NCBI RefSeq assembly: GCF_031127835.1
Contig: NZ_JARXHX010000006.1
Coordinates: 62,001-126,000, forward strand
Direction: 5' to 3'
Source: Pelagicoccus sp. SDUM812002
GTDB lineage: Bacteria; Verrucomicrobiota; Verrucomicrobiia; Opitutales; Opitutaceae
DNA: 64,000 nucleotides
The translations under genes were made by a program, and so were the position numbers. Of this stretch, positions 1 through 11,825 are shown in pieces. Below the pieces are notes generated by a model, which searched no databases, was not told the origin of the DNA, and was given only the letters and a program-made list of their open reading frames with translations. Positions within the stretch are counted from its first letter, which is position 1; each line of letters starts with the position of its first letter.

Positions 1-1
1 C

Positions 2-205
2 TACCGTAGTCCACGTTCCCATCAGGGGAGCAGCACTCAAAGCGACCTTCGCCTCACTTGGACGCCCTCTAATACGGTGCGAGTATCGATCGTAGGCAGA
101 AACCTTTTGGATCCGACAACCAACGAAACCTATCTGAAAGATTACATCGGAACAGGAAGCGAATCCAAACGGGAAGCTTACCTAGAGCTGAATCTAGAAT
201 TTTAA
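2..205 (+). CDS. TonB-dependent receptor-like protein, C-terminal end (5' truncated)
   Basis: An open frame runs from the window edge to a TAA at 203-205. Its last 67 residues include RVSIVGRNLLDP, a pattern typical of the late strands of TonB-dependent outer-membrane receptors (strand plus 'GxNLLD' turn), and the protein ends in ...LNLEF, with the C-terminal phenylalanine that outer-membrane beta-barrels carry. The stop lies 14 bp before the YfiR gene. A receptor-like barrel followed by YfiR and a membrane sensor kinase is a recurrent order in other bacteria, so co-transcription is likely. The ligand cannot be judged because the plug and most of the barrel are outside the window. Confidence 0.7.
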   Translation, partial: YRSPRSHQGSSTQSDLRLTWTPSNTVRVSIVGRNLLDPTTNETYLKDYIGTGSESKREAYLELNLEF

Positions 206-219
206 TCGAGACACAGAAG

Positions 220-762
220 ATGAAAAACGCATTTCTAAGTCGTCTCGCAGTTCCGATATTTGGAGTGATTTTGTTTGTAGCCTTTCCATCGAACGTTCGC
301 GCCCAATCGCTCAATGAAGAATCGCTCAAAGCCAGCTACATTCTTAAGTTCATCGACTTCGTTCGATGGGAGCGACCTACGAGCAATCCCACTAAAGTAG
401 GCGTCGTGCACGACCCCAGCCTTTTTCGCGAACTCCAAGCAATCGCCGCTAAGAAATCTCGCGCAACACGGTCGTTCGAGATCGTCGAAATCGATACCTC
501 GTCCGACAAAATCGGTAAGCTTTCCGGCCTCGATTTGGTCTACATCGGACGCAATCAGCAGCCGCAGTGGGCAGGTATCGTTAAATTTGCCCGCCAAGAA
601 TCGATCATCACCGTTAGCAGCGAACCAGGATTCCTTGAGGAAGGGGGGTTGATAGAATTCATCACCTTGCAAAATCGCATCCGGTTTTCCCTCAACCTGG
701 TCGAAGTGGATTTGTACAACCTTGGCGTAAGCTCTAAGCTCGCTCAGCTCTCCGTCAAATAG
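220..762 (+). CDS. YfiR family (DUF4154) periplasmic protein
   Basis: This 180-residue protein has an N-terminal signal peptide (about residues 1-28, hydrophobic stretch then VRAQS). The start of the mature part, SYILKFIDFVRWE, is the YfiR family signature. In Pseudomonas, YfiR is a periplasmic repressor that holds the inner-membrane diguanylate cyclase YfiN inactive. Here the next gene, 2 bp downstream, is a hybrid histidine kinase rather than a GGDEF protein, so the likely role is gating that kinase's periplasmic sensor. The ATG at 220 follows the receptor stop closely. Family assignment is firm; the partner is inferred from position. Confidence 0.85.
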   Translation: MKNAFLSRLAVPIFGVILFVAFPSNVRAQSLNEESLKASYILKFIDFVRWERPTSNPTKVGVVHDPSLFRELQAIAAKKSRATRSFEIVEIDTSSDKIGKLSGLDLVYIGRNQQPQWAGIVKFARQESIITVSSEPGFLEEGGLIEFITLQNRIRFSLNLVEVDLYNLGVSSKLAQLSVK

Positions 763-764
763 CG

Positions 765-3071
765 ATGAAGCGTCTCCTGCGACAGGCGATTCATTCACTG
801 CTTTCCAGTAGCGTTAGGAAAAAATTCCTGCTGGCGACCATACTCTCGAGCTTGGTCACTCTTTCGATGTTCGGCGTCGTCTACGTGCTTCACGAGAAAT
901 CGTCGTTTATCGAAAAGAAAAACGAACAGCTAAAATCGCTCTCCGCCATCGTCGCAAGCAATTCAGAGGCATCACTTAGCTTCGACGATCCGATAACGGC
1001 CGGCGAGTACCTAGCGAGCCTTTCCAGCGAGCCAGACATCACTCAAGCCATCCTATACGGGACAGATGGAAGCACTTTTGCGGTCTATAAAAGATCCGAC
1101 ACTGTACAGATACCCGTGACTTCCGCTAGCGAGGAAACCTCGAGCTCGGATTCCCACATTTCGCGTTCGACTCAAATCTATGTCGAACAGGACTTTGTCG
1201 GAACGCTCTACATAGAGATGGATACCACCTCGCTCAAAGCCAGCATCCGAGAGGCTGTGATCATCGCCATCCTCATCGTCGGCATCGGAACATCCATCTC
1301 CGTCCTGATTGCGATCCTACTGCAAAAACTCATCACGCGCCCACTCTTCGAACTCGAGGAACTCGCCAAATCCGTGGCCGAAGAAGGAAACTACTCCCGT
1401 CGGGCGATCAAACGCTTCGATGACGAGATCGGCTCCCTCGCCAACAGCATCAATATCATGATGCATGTCGTGCAGGAAAGAGACCAATCGATAAACGACC
1501 ACAACCGGAACCTGGAAAAAGAAGTCGCCCATCGCACCTCCGAGCTGCGTGGTGCCATGGTCAAAGCGGAAGCAGCCTCCAAAGCCAAATCCGATTTCCT
1601 CTCCACCATGAGCCACGAGCTGCGCACTCCGCTCAACGCCATCGTCGGCATGAGCAGCATCCTTGCTTCGGAAAAGATCGACCTCGAGCTCCAAAACTAC
1701 GTCAAGATCATCCAATCCAGCTCCGACAACCTGCTCTCCATCATCAATGAAATCCTCGACTACTCGAAGATCGAGAGCGGCAACCTAGAGCTGGAAGAAA
1801 GTCGCTTTGCCCTCTCCGAGTGCCTCGAGGAAGCCATCGACATGGTCGCCGCTCTACACTGGGAGAAGCCAATCGACTTCTTTATTACCATCGATCCCCT
1901 GCTTCCCTACAGCGTACTCGGCGACATCACACGCCTGCGCCAAGTGATTGTAAACCTACTCAGCAACGCATCCAAATTCACGAAAACCGGTTACGTCTGG
2001 CTAGAGGCTAAATTAGCGAATCGGCCGAGCGACGATACCGCAAAGCACATTTCACTAGCTGTTCACGATACCGGAATAGGAATCCCCAAAGATCGTCAAA
2101 ACAGGCTCTTCCAGACATTCTCTCAGATCGACTCTTCCACAACCCGCCAATTCGGCGGCTCCGGTCTCGGACTCGCCATCAGCCAAAAACTGGTCAACGC
2201 CATGGGCGGCCAAATCGTAGTCGCGAGCGAGGAGGGAGAAGGGACCACCTTTTCATTCGAACTCTCACTCCCGAGTCCCTCAGAGAAAACAATCGCAAGT
2301 AAACTCGCTCCCACCGCTACAGCGGTCCAACAGACCATTTCAGTATCCGTGCCCTTTTCACCGCTCCAAGAGAGCCTCTCTCGCCTTTTCGAGGCCTGGG
2401 GGATGCGTATTGAAAAGTCGGGCCAAGAAACCGACTTTTCCATCGGCTCTCGACTTTACGGATTCGAGCCAAGGCCGGCCAGCGCTGCGAGACTCAACTC
2501 ACTCACCATTCACCATCCGCTCAAACGCGAAGCAAAACCATTTGGCATTTACAGCAACTCTCCCTTCCGTCTTATCGAGGCGCGCAATTTCATCCAACAA
2601 TCCGTCAGCGAAGGAAAACGCGTCGTGGTTAACGAATCGCAATCCAGCAAGTCGCCCCGAGGACTACCCTCAAGCACCACTCGTATCCTTCTCGCTGAAG
2701 ACAACAAAGTGAACCAAAAGGTCTTCAAGCTTATCATGAAGCGAGAAGGCTTCGCCATTGACATCGCTGCAGACGGACGCGAAGCCGTCGCCGCCATGCT
2801 CAAAGCTCCTTACGACCTGATCTTCATGGACCTGCAAATGCCAAACATGGATGGCTTAGAAGCATGCCGCGTGATCCGATCGAATCCCGATATTGAGCAA
2901 CCGTGGATCGTGGGCTTTACCGCCAACGTCGAATCCGAAGCGGAACCAGCCATGCGTTCCGCTGGTATGAACGATTTCATATCGAAGCCGGTCAAAGACG
3001 ACCGTGTCCGCGAAGCCCTCCGCTTTTACGAAAGTCACCGAGCCAAAGGGGCCTCGCTGAAAAGCAAGTAG
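765..3071 (+). CDS. Hybrid sensor histidine kinase with C-terminal receiver
   Basis: This 768-residue inner-membrane kinase has TM1 at about 20-43, a periplasmic sensor of about 120 residues resembling the CHASE8-type sensor of YfiN proteins, TM2 at about 163-187, HAMP to about 245, a short coiled coil, and a HisKA domain with the phospho-acceptor His284 in [11 protein letters not shown]. The HATPase domain follows, with N401, the DTGIGI G1 box at 435-440 and the GGSGLGL G2 box at 464-470. Residues 520-635 look like a degenerate receiver without an acidic pocket. A complete receiver follows (E645, D646, Asp689 in FMDLQMP). It starts 2 bp after yfiR. No separate output regulator is adjacent, so phosphotransfer probably goes to a distant Hpt or response regulator. 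Confidence 0.9.
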   Translation: MKRLLRQAIHSLLSSSVRKKFLLATILSSLVTLSMFGVVYVLHEKSSFIEKKNEQLKSLSAIVASNSEASLSFDDPITAGEYLASLSSEPDITQAILYGTDGSTFAVYKRSDTVQIPVTSASEETSSSDSHISRSTQIYVEQDFVGTLYIEMDTTSLKASIREAVIIAILIVGIGTSISVLIAILLQKLITRPLFELEELAKSVAEEGNYSRRAIKRFDDEIGSLANSINIMMHVVQERDQSINDHNRNLEKEVAHRTSELRGAMVKAEAASKAKSDFLSTMSHELRTPLNAIVGMSSILASEKIDLELQNYVKIIQSSSDNLLSIINEILDYSKIESGNLELEESRFALSECLEEAIDMVAALHWEKPIDFFITIDPLLPYSVLGDITRLRQVIVNLLSNASKFTKTGYVWLEAKLANRPSDDTAKHISLAVHDTGIGIPKDRQNRLFQTFSQIDSSTTRQFGGSGLGLAISQKLVNAMGGQIVVASEEGEGTTFSFELSLPSPSEKTIASKLAPTATAVQQTISVSVPFSPLQESLSRLFEAWGMRIEKSGQETDFSIGSRLYGFEPRPASAARLNSLTIHHPLKREAKPFGIYSNSPFRLIEARNFIQQSVSEGKRVVVNESQSSKSPRGLPSSTTRILLAEDNKVNQKVFKLIMKREGFAIDIAADGREAVAAMLKAPYDLIFMDLQMPNMDGLEACRVIRSNPDIEQPWIVGFTANVESEAEPAMRSAGMNDFISKPVKDDRVREALRFYESHRAKGASLKSK

Positions 3072-3233
3072 CTCGCTTTCGGTAACCACAAGCCGCTTTC
3101 GACGCAGGGCGATTCAGGTACGGTGCTCCGCCTGTTCTACAGCCATCCTTGACCCAGCGCTTGCCATCCGGCCACATTGCGGCTCAATTGCCCGCCAACC
3201 TCGACTCACACTCGGGCTGACGCTCACCTGCAC

Positions 3234-5786
<2,553 letters not shown>

Positions 5787-5814
5787 GAAAACACGCTCCC
5801 ACACTTAATCACAC

Positions 5815-6999
5815 CTACAAGCCCACCGAAGCCAATTCTTTGCTTTTACGCCTGTAAGCGCTAGGGGTTGTATGTGTCAGCCGTTTGAATACAACGCTCA
5901 TATACTCAGGGTGTTCGAAGCCTGCCATTTCCGCGATGTTAGCCAGCGAGTATTCCGTTTCCGTTAACATCTGTTTGATCTGGATCACCTGAGCTTGGCG
6001 AATCTCGACCTGCGGCGAACGGCCGACGTACTGGCGAAAACGTTTCTCAAGCAAGCTCCGAGAAATATGCACAGCCTTCGCTACCTCTTCCACGGTAATC
6101 CCCTTGCACGCCCGTTCGCGTATCAGGTTGAGGGCTTGGGCCACGGCCGGATCTTCCACTGCTAGGATGCTCGTGGAGCGACGCGTCACCACCTCTAGCG
6201 GATCAATCAAGGTAACGTCCCTGTAGTCCTTGGGATCGGCCCCTTTCATCAAAGCCTCCAAGGTGGCTCCTGCAGCACGAGCATATTCTGAAACGTCGAT
6301 CGGAATACTGGATACGGAGGGAGCACTGAGTTCGCAGCGCGCACTGTCGTTGTTTACTCCCAAGATAGCCACCTCTTCCGGCACGCGAAAATCGGCTTGC
6401 TGGCAGGCGTTGACTACGTGGACCGCCCGAAGGTCGTTGCAGGTGAAGATGGCAACCGGCTTGGGCAAAGTCTTTAGCCAGCGAGCCATCTCGTCTTCCT
6501 CAGCAAACTCCCACGCAGGCAGGCTCACGCCAGGATAAACCGTTTCGAATTTGGTGCACATCTTCCCCGCCAAGGCCAAGCTTTCCACGAACCCATCGCG
6601 TCGTTCCTCAGACCAGAGATCCCCTTCGAAACCGCAAAACGCGAAATGCCGAAATCCCTTTTCTATGAAATGCTCCGCACCCAAATGTCCCGCCGCGATG
6701 TTGTTGGGGCGAATTTTCGGGCACCCTTCGCGTACCGTCCCGGAATCCGAGAGGTCCACGCAAGCGATGCCCCGCTTCCGCGCTTTGCGGAAGAGTTCAT
6801 GGGAGTTCTCCTTGCAGATAATCCCGTCCCAGCCTTGGTCCAAAAGCCAGTCCGGGTCCTCCGCTCCGCGAGCTAGGTCGTCCACAAAAACATGCCAATT
6901 CGCATTGAAGCGTTTGAACTTGGCTAGGCTATGCAGGAGGTTGAGATTTTCCTCCATCCAGCCTCTTAAAACAATGGCCACTCGGGGTCGTTCGATCAT
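5815..6999 (-). CDS. XylR-type transcriptional regulator (periplasmic-binding-like sensor + AraC HTH)
   Basis: This 394-residue regulator has a LacI-type sugar-sensor domain at about 5-275 (Peripla_BP_3 fold: 'IRPNNIAAGHLGAEHFIEKG', 'FTCNDLRAVHVVNACQQ', 'VAILGVNNDS') and a C-terminal AraC double helix-turn-helix at about 290-388 ('TVEEVAKAVHISRSLLEKRF', 'LANIAEMAGFEHPEYMSVVF'). That order is the architecture of E. coli XylR, which binds xylose in the sensor and activates xylose genes. It is divergent from the mannobiose epimerase gene across 193 bp, so it is the obvious candidate activator of this locus. The sugar bound is not evident from sequence; mannobiose or a breakdown product is an inference from neighbours. 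Confidence 0.88.
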   Translation of the reverse strand: MIERPRVAIVLRGWMEENLNLLHSLAKFKRFNANWHVFVDDLARGAEDPDWLLDQGWDGIICKENSHELFRKARKRGIACVDLSDSGTVREGCPKIRPNNIAAGHLGAEHFIEKGFRHFAFCGFEGDLWSEERRDGFVESLALAGKMCTKFETVYPGVSLPAWEFAEEDEMARWLKTLPKPVAIFTCNDLRAVHVVNACQQADFRVPEEVAILGVNNDSARCELSAPSVSSIPIDVSEYARAAGATLEALMKGADPKDYRDVTLIDPLEVVTRRSTSILAVEDPAVAQALNLIRERACKGITVEEVAKAVHISRSLLEKRFRQYVGRSPQVEIRQAQVIQIKQMLTETEYSLANIAEMAGFEHPEYMSVVFKRLTHTTPSAYRRKSKELASVGL

Positions 7000-7192
7000 G
7001 CTTCGTTTGAGTTAGAAAGGTGCTGTCCTGTCTCTCCCATCCCATAAAAGAGTGAATTGAGCAAAGGAAAATTACTCTATTTCTCATTACTATTTAGAAT
7101 AATTACGGCTATAACCTTCGGGTGACCTGAGTAAGCCGCCTCCTTCCGATATTGTCTGCCACACCGATTCGAATTTCCTCAACCCGCAATCC
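7000..7192. promoter_or_regulatory. Divergent control region between the XylR-type regulator and the epimerase gene
   Basis: The 193 bp between divergent starts is AT-rich in the middle (7044-7110). It contains an imperfect inverted repeat: AGAGTGAATT at 7049-7058 opposite AATTACTCT at 7070-7078. Close to the epimerase start, at 7167-7177, ATTCG followed after 7 bp by TCA repeats the spacing of the element shared by the two symporter promoters, but the centre does not match well. Both are candidate regulator sites only. Confidence 0.35.
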
Positions 7193-8386
7193 ATGCATTC
7201 GCCAAATCTCAATACCTTCCAAAGGGAGCTGAAAGATGAGCTGTTCGAAAACATACTTCCGTACTGGCCTCGCCTACGCACTACCGACAGCTTCATACCC
7301 GCCCTCGACTCCGCCAACCAACCCCTGCCCGACACGCGCCTCGGGTTGATCATGGTCTCCCGACTGCTCTGGACCTACAGCCGTGCATTTACGCTCTACG
7401 GAAAGCAGGAGTACCTGGAACTCGCCGAACACGCCAAGCACGTGCTTTGCATGAAGTTCGCCGACACTGAAAACGGAGGTTACTGTTGGTCACTCGGCAG
7501 TGACGGACATGCGTTCGAGACGAAGAAACAGTGCTACGGTCAGGCCTTTTGCCTTTACGCGTTTTCCGAACACTACGCCGCAACTCAGGACCAAGACAGC
7601 CTCAACCGTGCCTACTCCCTCTTTCGACTTATTGAGGATAAAGCATGGGATCCCCAAAGCGGAGGCTACCTCGAATCCTTTGAGGCTGATTGGACCCCAT
7701 TGGAGAAAATGCGCCTTGGAGAGGATGACCTAGACGCCCCCAAGACCATGAACAACCACCTGCATGTTATCGAGGCGTTCGCCAACCTGCAGAAAATCGC
7801 CGCCTCCCCAGAGGTCGAAGCCGCTTGTCGTCGCGTGCTCAGAATCATAGCAGACCGTATCATCCTTTCTGATACACCACGCTTCGGACTTTTCTACGAC
7901 ATGGATTGGAACCTCCGCGACGATGTCGTTTCACCTGGGCACGACATTGAAGGCAGCTGGCTTCTGCACGAAGCCGCAGAGATTATCGGCGACCCGGACC
8001 TTGAGTCTGAGTTCAAGAAGCTCGCCGTCGACATGGCAGAGCAGGTCTACCAAACCGGATTGGATCCCACAAACGGAGCCGTCAACTACGAGTTCCATCC
8101 GGGCAAGGATCCCGATACCAGCAAGCATTGGTGGCCTCAAGCGGAGGGACTCGTCGGTTTTTTCAACGCGTATCAGCTATCTGGCGACACTCGCTACCTC
8201 GATGCTTCCTACAAAATTTGGGACTACATCAAGATTGCCCTCATCGACCAGACAAACGGGGAATGGCTCTGGGGGCGCCACGCTGACGGCACCGCGATGG
8301 GCATGGAAAAAGCCGGACCATGGAAATCATCCTACCACAATGCCCGCGCCTGTTTCGAAATGATCGATCGCACTAAACGGGTTTAG
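7193..8386 (+). CDS. Mannobiose/cellobiose 2-epimerase (AGE superfamily)
   Basis: This 397-residue protein has the alpha-6/alpha-6 barrel signature of the N-acylglucosamine 2-epimerase superfamily, cellobiose/mannobiose 2-epimerase branch. The family's three key histidines are visible: His189 in KTMNNHLHV, His250 in SPGHDIEGSWLL and His382 in SSYHNARAC. The HWWPQAEGLVGFFNAYQ segment is also characteristic. The reaction epimerises the reducing-end sugar at C2, turning mannobiose into mannosylglucose. The GH130 phosphorylase gene starts 74 bp downstream and would consume that product, which favours mannobiose over cellobiose as substrate. The protein has no signal peptide, so it acts in the cytoplasm after import. 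Confidence 0.88.
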   Translation: MHSPNLNTFQRELKDELFENILPYWPRLRTTDSFIPALDSANQPLPDTRLGLIMVSRLLWTYSRAFTLYGKQEYLELAEHAKHVLCMKFADTENGGYCWSLGSDGHAFETKKQCYGQAFCLYAFSEHYAATQDQDSLNRAYSLFRLIEDKAWDPQSGGYLESFEADWTPLEKMRLGEDDLDAPKTMNNHLHVIEAFANLQKIAASPEVEAACRRVLRIIADRIILSDTPRFGLFYDMDWNLRDDVVSPGHDIEGSWLLHEAAEIIGDPDLESEFKKLAVDMAEQVYQTGLDPTNGAVNYEFHPGKDPDTSKHWWPQAEGLVGFFNAYQLSGDTRYLDASYKIWDYIKIALIDQTNGEWLWGRHADGTAMGMEKAGPWKSSYHNARACFEMIDRTKRV

Positions 8387-8460
8387 AGGGAATCACGCTG
8401 TAAAGCATCTCATCCTTGCCTAAGACCCAACCTTCTAACGATTAGAAAAACACTCCAACC

Positions 8461-9684
8461 ATGAGCACATACGAAAATAGACTCACCCGACTAGTAGAAG
8501 CCCAAGAAGCTTTCCTCGCCCAGCCCAACGCTCCAGTGGAGCCGGGCAATGGAATCTTCTACCGCTACCAAAACCCGGTCCTCACCGACAAGCACGCTCC
8601 CCTCTTCTGGTCTTACGATCTAGATCCTGATACGAACCCCCACCTCATGGAGCGTATTGGAGTTCACTGCGCCTTCAATTCCGGAGCCATCCAGCTCGAC
8701 GGCAAGTTCTACCTGTGCGCCCGCGTGGAAGGAAACGACCGCAAGTCCTTCTTCGCCATCGCCGAAAGCCCCAACGGGGTCGACAACTTCCGTTTTTGGG
8801 ACCATCCCGTCACTATGCCGGAGACCGAGGTACCCGACACCAACGTCTACGATATGCGCCTCATCCAGCACGAGGACGGCTGGATCTACGGCCTCTTCTG
8901 CACGGAGCGCAAAGACCCTAACGCGGCCCCTTTCGACCTTTCCTCCGCAGTAGCCCAATGCGGAATCGCTCGCACGAAGGACCTCAAAAGCTGGGAACGC
9001 TTGCCCGACTTGAAAACGCCATCGGCACAGCAGCGAAACGTGGTCCTGCACCCCGAGTACGTGGAGGGCAAGTACGCCCTCTACACTCGCCCCCAAGACG
9101 GCTTCATCGACGCTGGCTCTGGCGGCGGTATCGGCTGGGGGTTTTGCGATGACATGACCAACGCGGTCGTGGAAAAAGAGAGCATCATCGACTCTCGGGA
9201 GTACCACACGATCAAGGAGGTCAAAAACGGCCAGGGCGACGCACCCATCAAGACATCCAAGGGTTGGCTCCACATCGCCCATGGAGTGCGTGGGTGCGCT
9301 AGCGGCCTGCGCTACGTGATCTACGCATTCATGACTTCGCTCGAAGACCCGAGCAAGCTCACCCATTCGCCCGGTGGCTTCCTCATTGCTCCCGAGGGCG
9401 AGGAGTTGGTAGGCGACGTCATGAACGTAGCCTTCACTAACGGAACCATCGTCACAGAAGACGGCGATGTTTTCATCTATTACGCGTCCTGCGACACTCG
9501 CCTGCACGTAGCCACATCCACTGTCGAAAAGCTTGTCGATTACGTGACCAACACGCCTAGCGATCCGCTTTATAGTGCCAAGTGCGTCGCCCAGCGCAAC
9601 GAGCTCATCGACAAAAATCTCGCCTACATGGCAAAGGCTAAGAATCCGCTCATCGCTCGCCTCGACGCACTTCGGGCAAGATAG
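8461..9684 (+). CDS. GH130 4-O-beta-D-mannosyl-D-glucose phosphorylase
   Basis: This 407-residue cytoplasmic enzyme belongs to GH130 subfamily 1. It splits mannosyl-beta-1,4-glucose with phosphate into alpha-mannose 1-phosphate and glucose. Family landmarks are the long N-terminal helix, the blade motif GVHCAFNSGAIQLDGKFYL, 'DTNVYDMRLIQHEDGW' with Asp131 at the proton-donor position described for the Bacteroides fragilis enzyme, and the phosphate-site region 'KTSKGWLHIAHGVR'. The length equals that of characterised members. It follows the 2-epimerase gene, completing the known intracellular route for beta-1,4-mannobiose. The start ATG is preceded by no clear ribosome-binding site. Confidence 0.92.
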   Translation: MSTYENRLTRLVEAQEAFLAQPNAPVEPGNGIFYRYQNPVLTDKHAPLFWSYDLDPDTNPHLMERIGVHCAFNSGAIQLDGKFYLCARVEGNDRKSFFAIAESPNGVDNFRFWDHPVTMPETEVPDTNVYDMRLIQHEDGWIYGLFCTERKDPNAAPFDLSSAVAQCGIARTKDLKSWERLPDLKTPSAQQRNVVLHPEYVEGKYALYTRPQDGFIDAGSGGGIGWGFCDDMTNAVVEKESIIDSREYHTIKEVKNGQGDAPIKTSKGWLHIAHGVRGCASGLRYVIYAFMTSLEDPSKLTHSPGGFLIAPEGEELVGDVMNVAFTNGTIVTEDGDVFIYYASCDTRLHVATSTVEKLVDYVTNTPSDPLYSAKCVAQRNELIDKNLAYMAKAKNPLIARLDALRAR

Positions 9685-9714
9685 GTTCCGTATTCACTAT
9701 TTCCACACACAGGG

Positions 9715-9743
9715 GGCGGCCGTTCGGTAACGGACGCCTTCTT
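9715..9743 (+). terminator. Candidate intrinsic terminator after the GH130 gene
   Basis: GGCGGCCGTT at 9715-9724 pairs with AACGGACGCC at 9729-9738 around a 4-nt loop with one mismatch, and TTCTT follows. It sits 31 bp after the phosphorylase stop. The U-run is short, so termination may be partial. Confidence 0.55.
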
Positions 9744-9875
9744 GGCATAGGAACTGGCCAAAGCGCGACTTAAAGCAAAATGCCGCTTTTCTGAAGGGTT
9801 TCGCCAAAAAATATTGTTCTGGCTAGAGCACCCGCCCCGTACGATTTCCCAAGAGGCCGCAATTAATCACAAACC

Positions 9876-9893
9876 ATTCGCTCCTATTCACAA
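9876..9893 (+). promoter_or_regulatory. Candidate operator shared by the two GPH symporter genes (copy 1)
   Basis: The sequence ATTCGCTCCTATTCACAA lies 207 bp before the start codon of the symporter gene at 10083. A copy matching at 15 of 18 positions lies on the minus strand 199 bp before the second symporter gene. Similar position and orientation relative to two related genes suggest a common regulator site. Confidence 0.45.
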
Positions 9894-10082
9894 TACCCCG
9901 GCGACCTTGAACGAGTCTATAGAAAGACCAACCGCTAGAAATCAACCAGCGTCATTAGATTTTTAATACTGACCCGCCTAGCGTTTAGAAGTTTTTCCCA
10001 TTGCGAATTTGCCTCTTGGCGAGATTCTTGGCAGACCCGATCCCCCGATAACCTCCTCTAAAGCCACCCAAACACAGATATT

Positions 10083-11483
10083 ATGCAGTCCACCCCTGAG
10101 AAGAAACACGTGACGCCGCCACTGAAGATGTCGGAAAAACTAGGATACGCATCCGGAGACCTGGCTTCTTGCCTCTACTTCGGCGTGTTCATGAATTATC
10201 TCGCGATCTTTTACACCGATGTGTTCGGGATCTCAGCTGGCGCTCTCGCCTACATGATATTGGTCACGCGGACCTGGGACTGGATTAATGACCCCATCAT
10301 GGGAATCATCTCCGACCGTACGCGAAGCAAGTTCGGTAAGTTTCGCCCTTGGCTCATCTGGATACTACCGTTCTGGGTTGTCCTCGGCGTCCTGACCTTC
10401 ACCACCTTCGATCTAGACCAGAAACAAAAGCTCGTCTACGCGTACGTCACCTACACCCTGTTGATGATGGCCTACACCGCCATCAATGTGCCGTATTCCG
10501 CCTTGATGGGTGTCATGACCCCTCGGTCCGATCAACGGACACTGCTCAATTCATTCCGCTTCCTCGGCGCCTTCCTCGGCACGACTACCGTCAGCTTCAG
10601 CATGCTTCACCTCGTGAAGTACTTCGGAAAGGGAGACGACCAGCTCGGATACGCCCTGACGATGGGACTCTTCGGCGTCGTCTCTGCCGGCCTGTTCCTC
10701 ACTACTTTTTTCACTACCAAGGAACGTATCGAGCCGCCCAAAAACCAAAAGAGCGATGTCAAGAAGGACCTCCTTATGGCTGCGAAAAACGGCCCATGGA
10801 GATCGATCATCTTCATTAGTATCCTGACCATTCTTTGGATATCGATCCGCTCCGGCACCACTGCCCACTTCTTCAAATACGTGTCAGGCAACGAGCTTTG
10901 GGCCGGCACCTATCTCGGCGTTGGCGGCGCCATCCAAGCCGGCGGCGTTTTGTTAACGAAACAAATCACCCAAATCTTCGGAGGCAAAAAAAACGCATTC
11001 CTCGGACTGACCACCATCAACGTAGCCTTGCTGGTCGTATTCTACTGGTTGCCATACGACAACCTCACCATCCTGCTCGTGCACCAGGTGCTTGCCTCAT
11101 TCCTCACCGCTCCACTGATGGCACTTTTCTGGTCCATGCTGGCAGACACTGCCGACTACGGACAGTGGAAGCTCGGCCATCGCTCGACCGGACTGCTTCT
11201 CTCCACCGGCACCTCTTCGATGAAGATCGGCTGGTCGCTCGGCCCGGCCATCGCCTTCTGGATGCTCGAATACACCTTCGGATTCGTCGCCAACCAAGCC
11301 CAGACGCCCGAAACCGTAGAAGGAATGAGACTCTTGATGAGCTTGATTCCCGCCGGTGTCGGTGTCCTCGCTGCGGCAGCAGTCTTCACCTACCGCATCG
11401 ACACCAAGATGGAGGTCGAGATGGAAACCGCTATCGCCAAGCAAAGAGACGACGAGTACGGACCTGCTTCCTCCTGCCCTTAA
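10083..11483 (+). CDS. GPH-family sugar:cation symporter (MFS)
   Basis: This 466-residue membrane protein has about 12 hydrophobic segments. It shows the GPH (melibiose carrier) signature: the N-terminal 'LGYASGDLASCLYFGVFMNY', the aspartates in WDWINDPIMG and the loop DRTRSKFGKFRPWL. GPH proteins import sugars or glycosides with Na+ or H+. Placed after the epimerase and phosphorylase, it most likely imports mannobiose or short manno-oligosaccharides. It has its own upstream region of nearly 400 bp and a terminator after the stop, so it may be transcribed separately from the enzymes. Substrate is inferred from context. Confidence 0.88.
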   Translation: MQSTPEKKHVTPPLKMSEKLGYASGDLASCLYFGVFMNYLAIFYTDVFGISAGALAYMILVTRTWDWINDPIMGIISDRTRSKFGKFRPWLIWILPFWVVLGVLTFTTFDLDQKQKLVYAYVTYTLLMMAYTAINVPYSALMGVMTPRSDQRTLLNSFRFLGAFLGTTTVSFSMLHLVKYFGKGDDQLGYALTMGLFGVVSAGLFLTTFFTTKERIEPPKNQKSDVKKDLLMAAKNGPWRSIIFISILTILWISIRSGTTAHFFKYVSGNELWAGTYLGVGGAIQAGGVLLTKQITQIFGGKKNAFLGLTTINVALLVVFYWLPYDNLTILLVHQVLASFLTAPLMALFWSMLADTADYGQWKLGHRSTGLLLSTGTSSMKIGWSLGPAIAFWMLEYTFGFVANQAQTPETVEGMRLLMSLIPAGVGVLAAAAVFTYRIDTKMEVEMETAIAKQRDDEYGPASSCP

Positions 11484-11508
11484 ACGCGGCCAACTCTACC
11501 TTTCAAAC

Positions 11509-11541
11509 AAAAGCCTCTTCTCTTTCGAGAAGGGGCATTTT
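11509..11541 (+). terminator. Intrinsic terminator after the first GPH symporter gene
   Basis: GCCTCTTCTC at 11513-11522 pairs with GAGAAGGGGC at 11527-11536 (10 bp, one G-T wobble) around the loop TTTC. It is flanked by A-rich DNA on the left and ATTTT on the right, and begins 26 bp after the stop codon. Confidence 0.75.
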
Positions 11542-11542
11542 C

Positions 11543-11615
11543 GTAGGGCTGCCGCTCGCGGCATGCCGCAATTCCCTTCGCCTGCAATGCGGCGTGCCGC
11601 AAGCGGCAGCCCTAC
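11543..11615. repeat. REP-like imperfect palindrome
   Basis: The 29-nt arm at 11543-11571 (beginning GTAGGGCTGCCGCT) is the reverse complement of 11587-11615 except at about three positions, including one G-T wobble, with a 15-nt spacer. GC-rich palindromes of this form lying between genes are typical of dispersed REP-type elements. No second copy is visible in this window. Confidence 0.65.
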
Positions 11616-11795
11616 CAAAGATAAGCTGGGAATCAATAAACAGCAACTTCCACTGCATTTGGTGATGAACCTTGTAGGTTACCCGGCTATGAAGTCTTCG
11701 CTTTTTGAGCCCTTCCGAGAATGGGTTGTTTTGACTCGTCGGAGGAAGGGCTCGAAAAAGCCCTCGCAAGCGCTATGCTTGGAGGGAGCCGGGAA

Positions 11796-11825
11796 CCGGC
11801 GCGTCCTTTGCAGAGGACGCGCCGG
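11796..11825. repeat. Perfect 12-bp stem-loop upstream of the IS110 transposase
   Basis: CCGGCGCGTCCT at 11796-11807 is exactly complementary to AGGACGCGCCGG at 11814-11825 with a 6-nt loop. No U-run follows, so it is not a standard terminator. It may belong to the structured non-coding end of the IS110 element. Confidence 0.55.

Larger units (their letters stand above)
9685..10082. other. Intergenic region between the phosphorylase and symporter genes
   Basis: No credible coding sequence is visible in these 398 bp. The stretch holds a terminator-like hairpin just after the phosphorylase gene, the symporter-promoter element at 9876-9893 and an AT-rich patch around 9955-9985 that could contain the promoter of the symporter gene. 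Confidence 0.6.

Noticed and set aside
235-798. A minus-strand frame covering YfiR
   Set aside because: YfiR on the plus strand has a signal peptide and family motif; the antisense frame has neither.
8620-9507. A 295-codon minus-strand open frame opposite the GH130 gene
   Set aside because: The plus-strand frame is a clear GH130 enzyme; the antisense translation has no family features.
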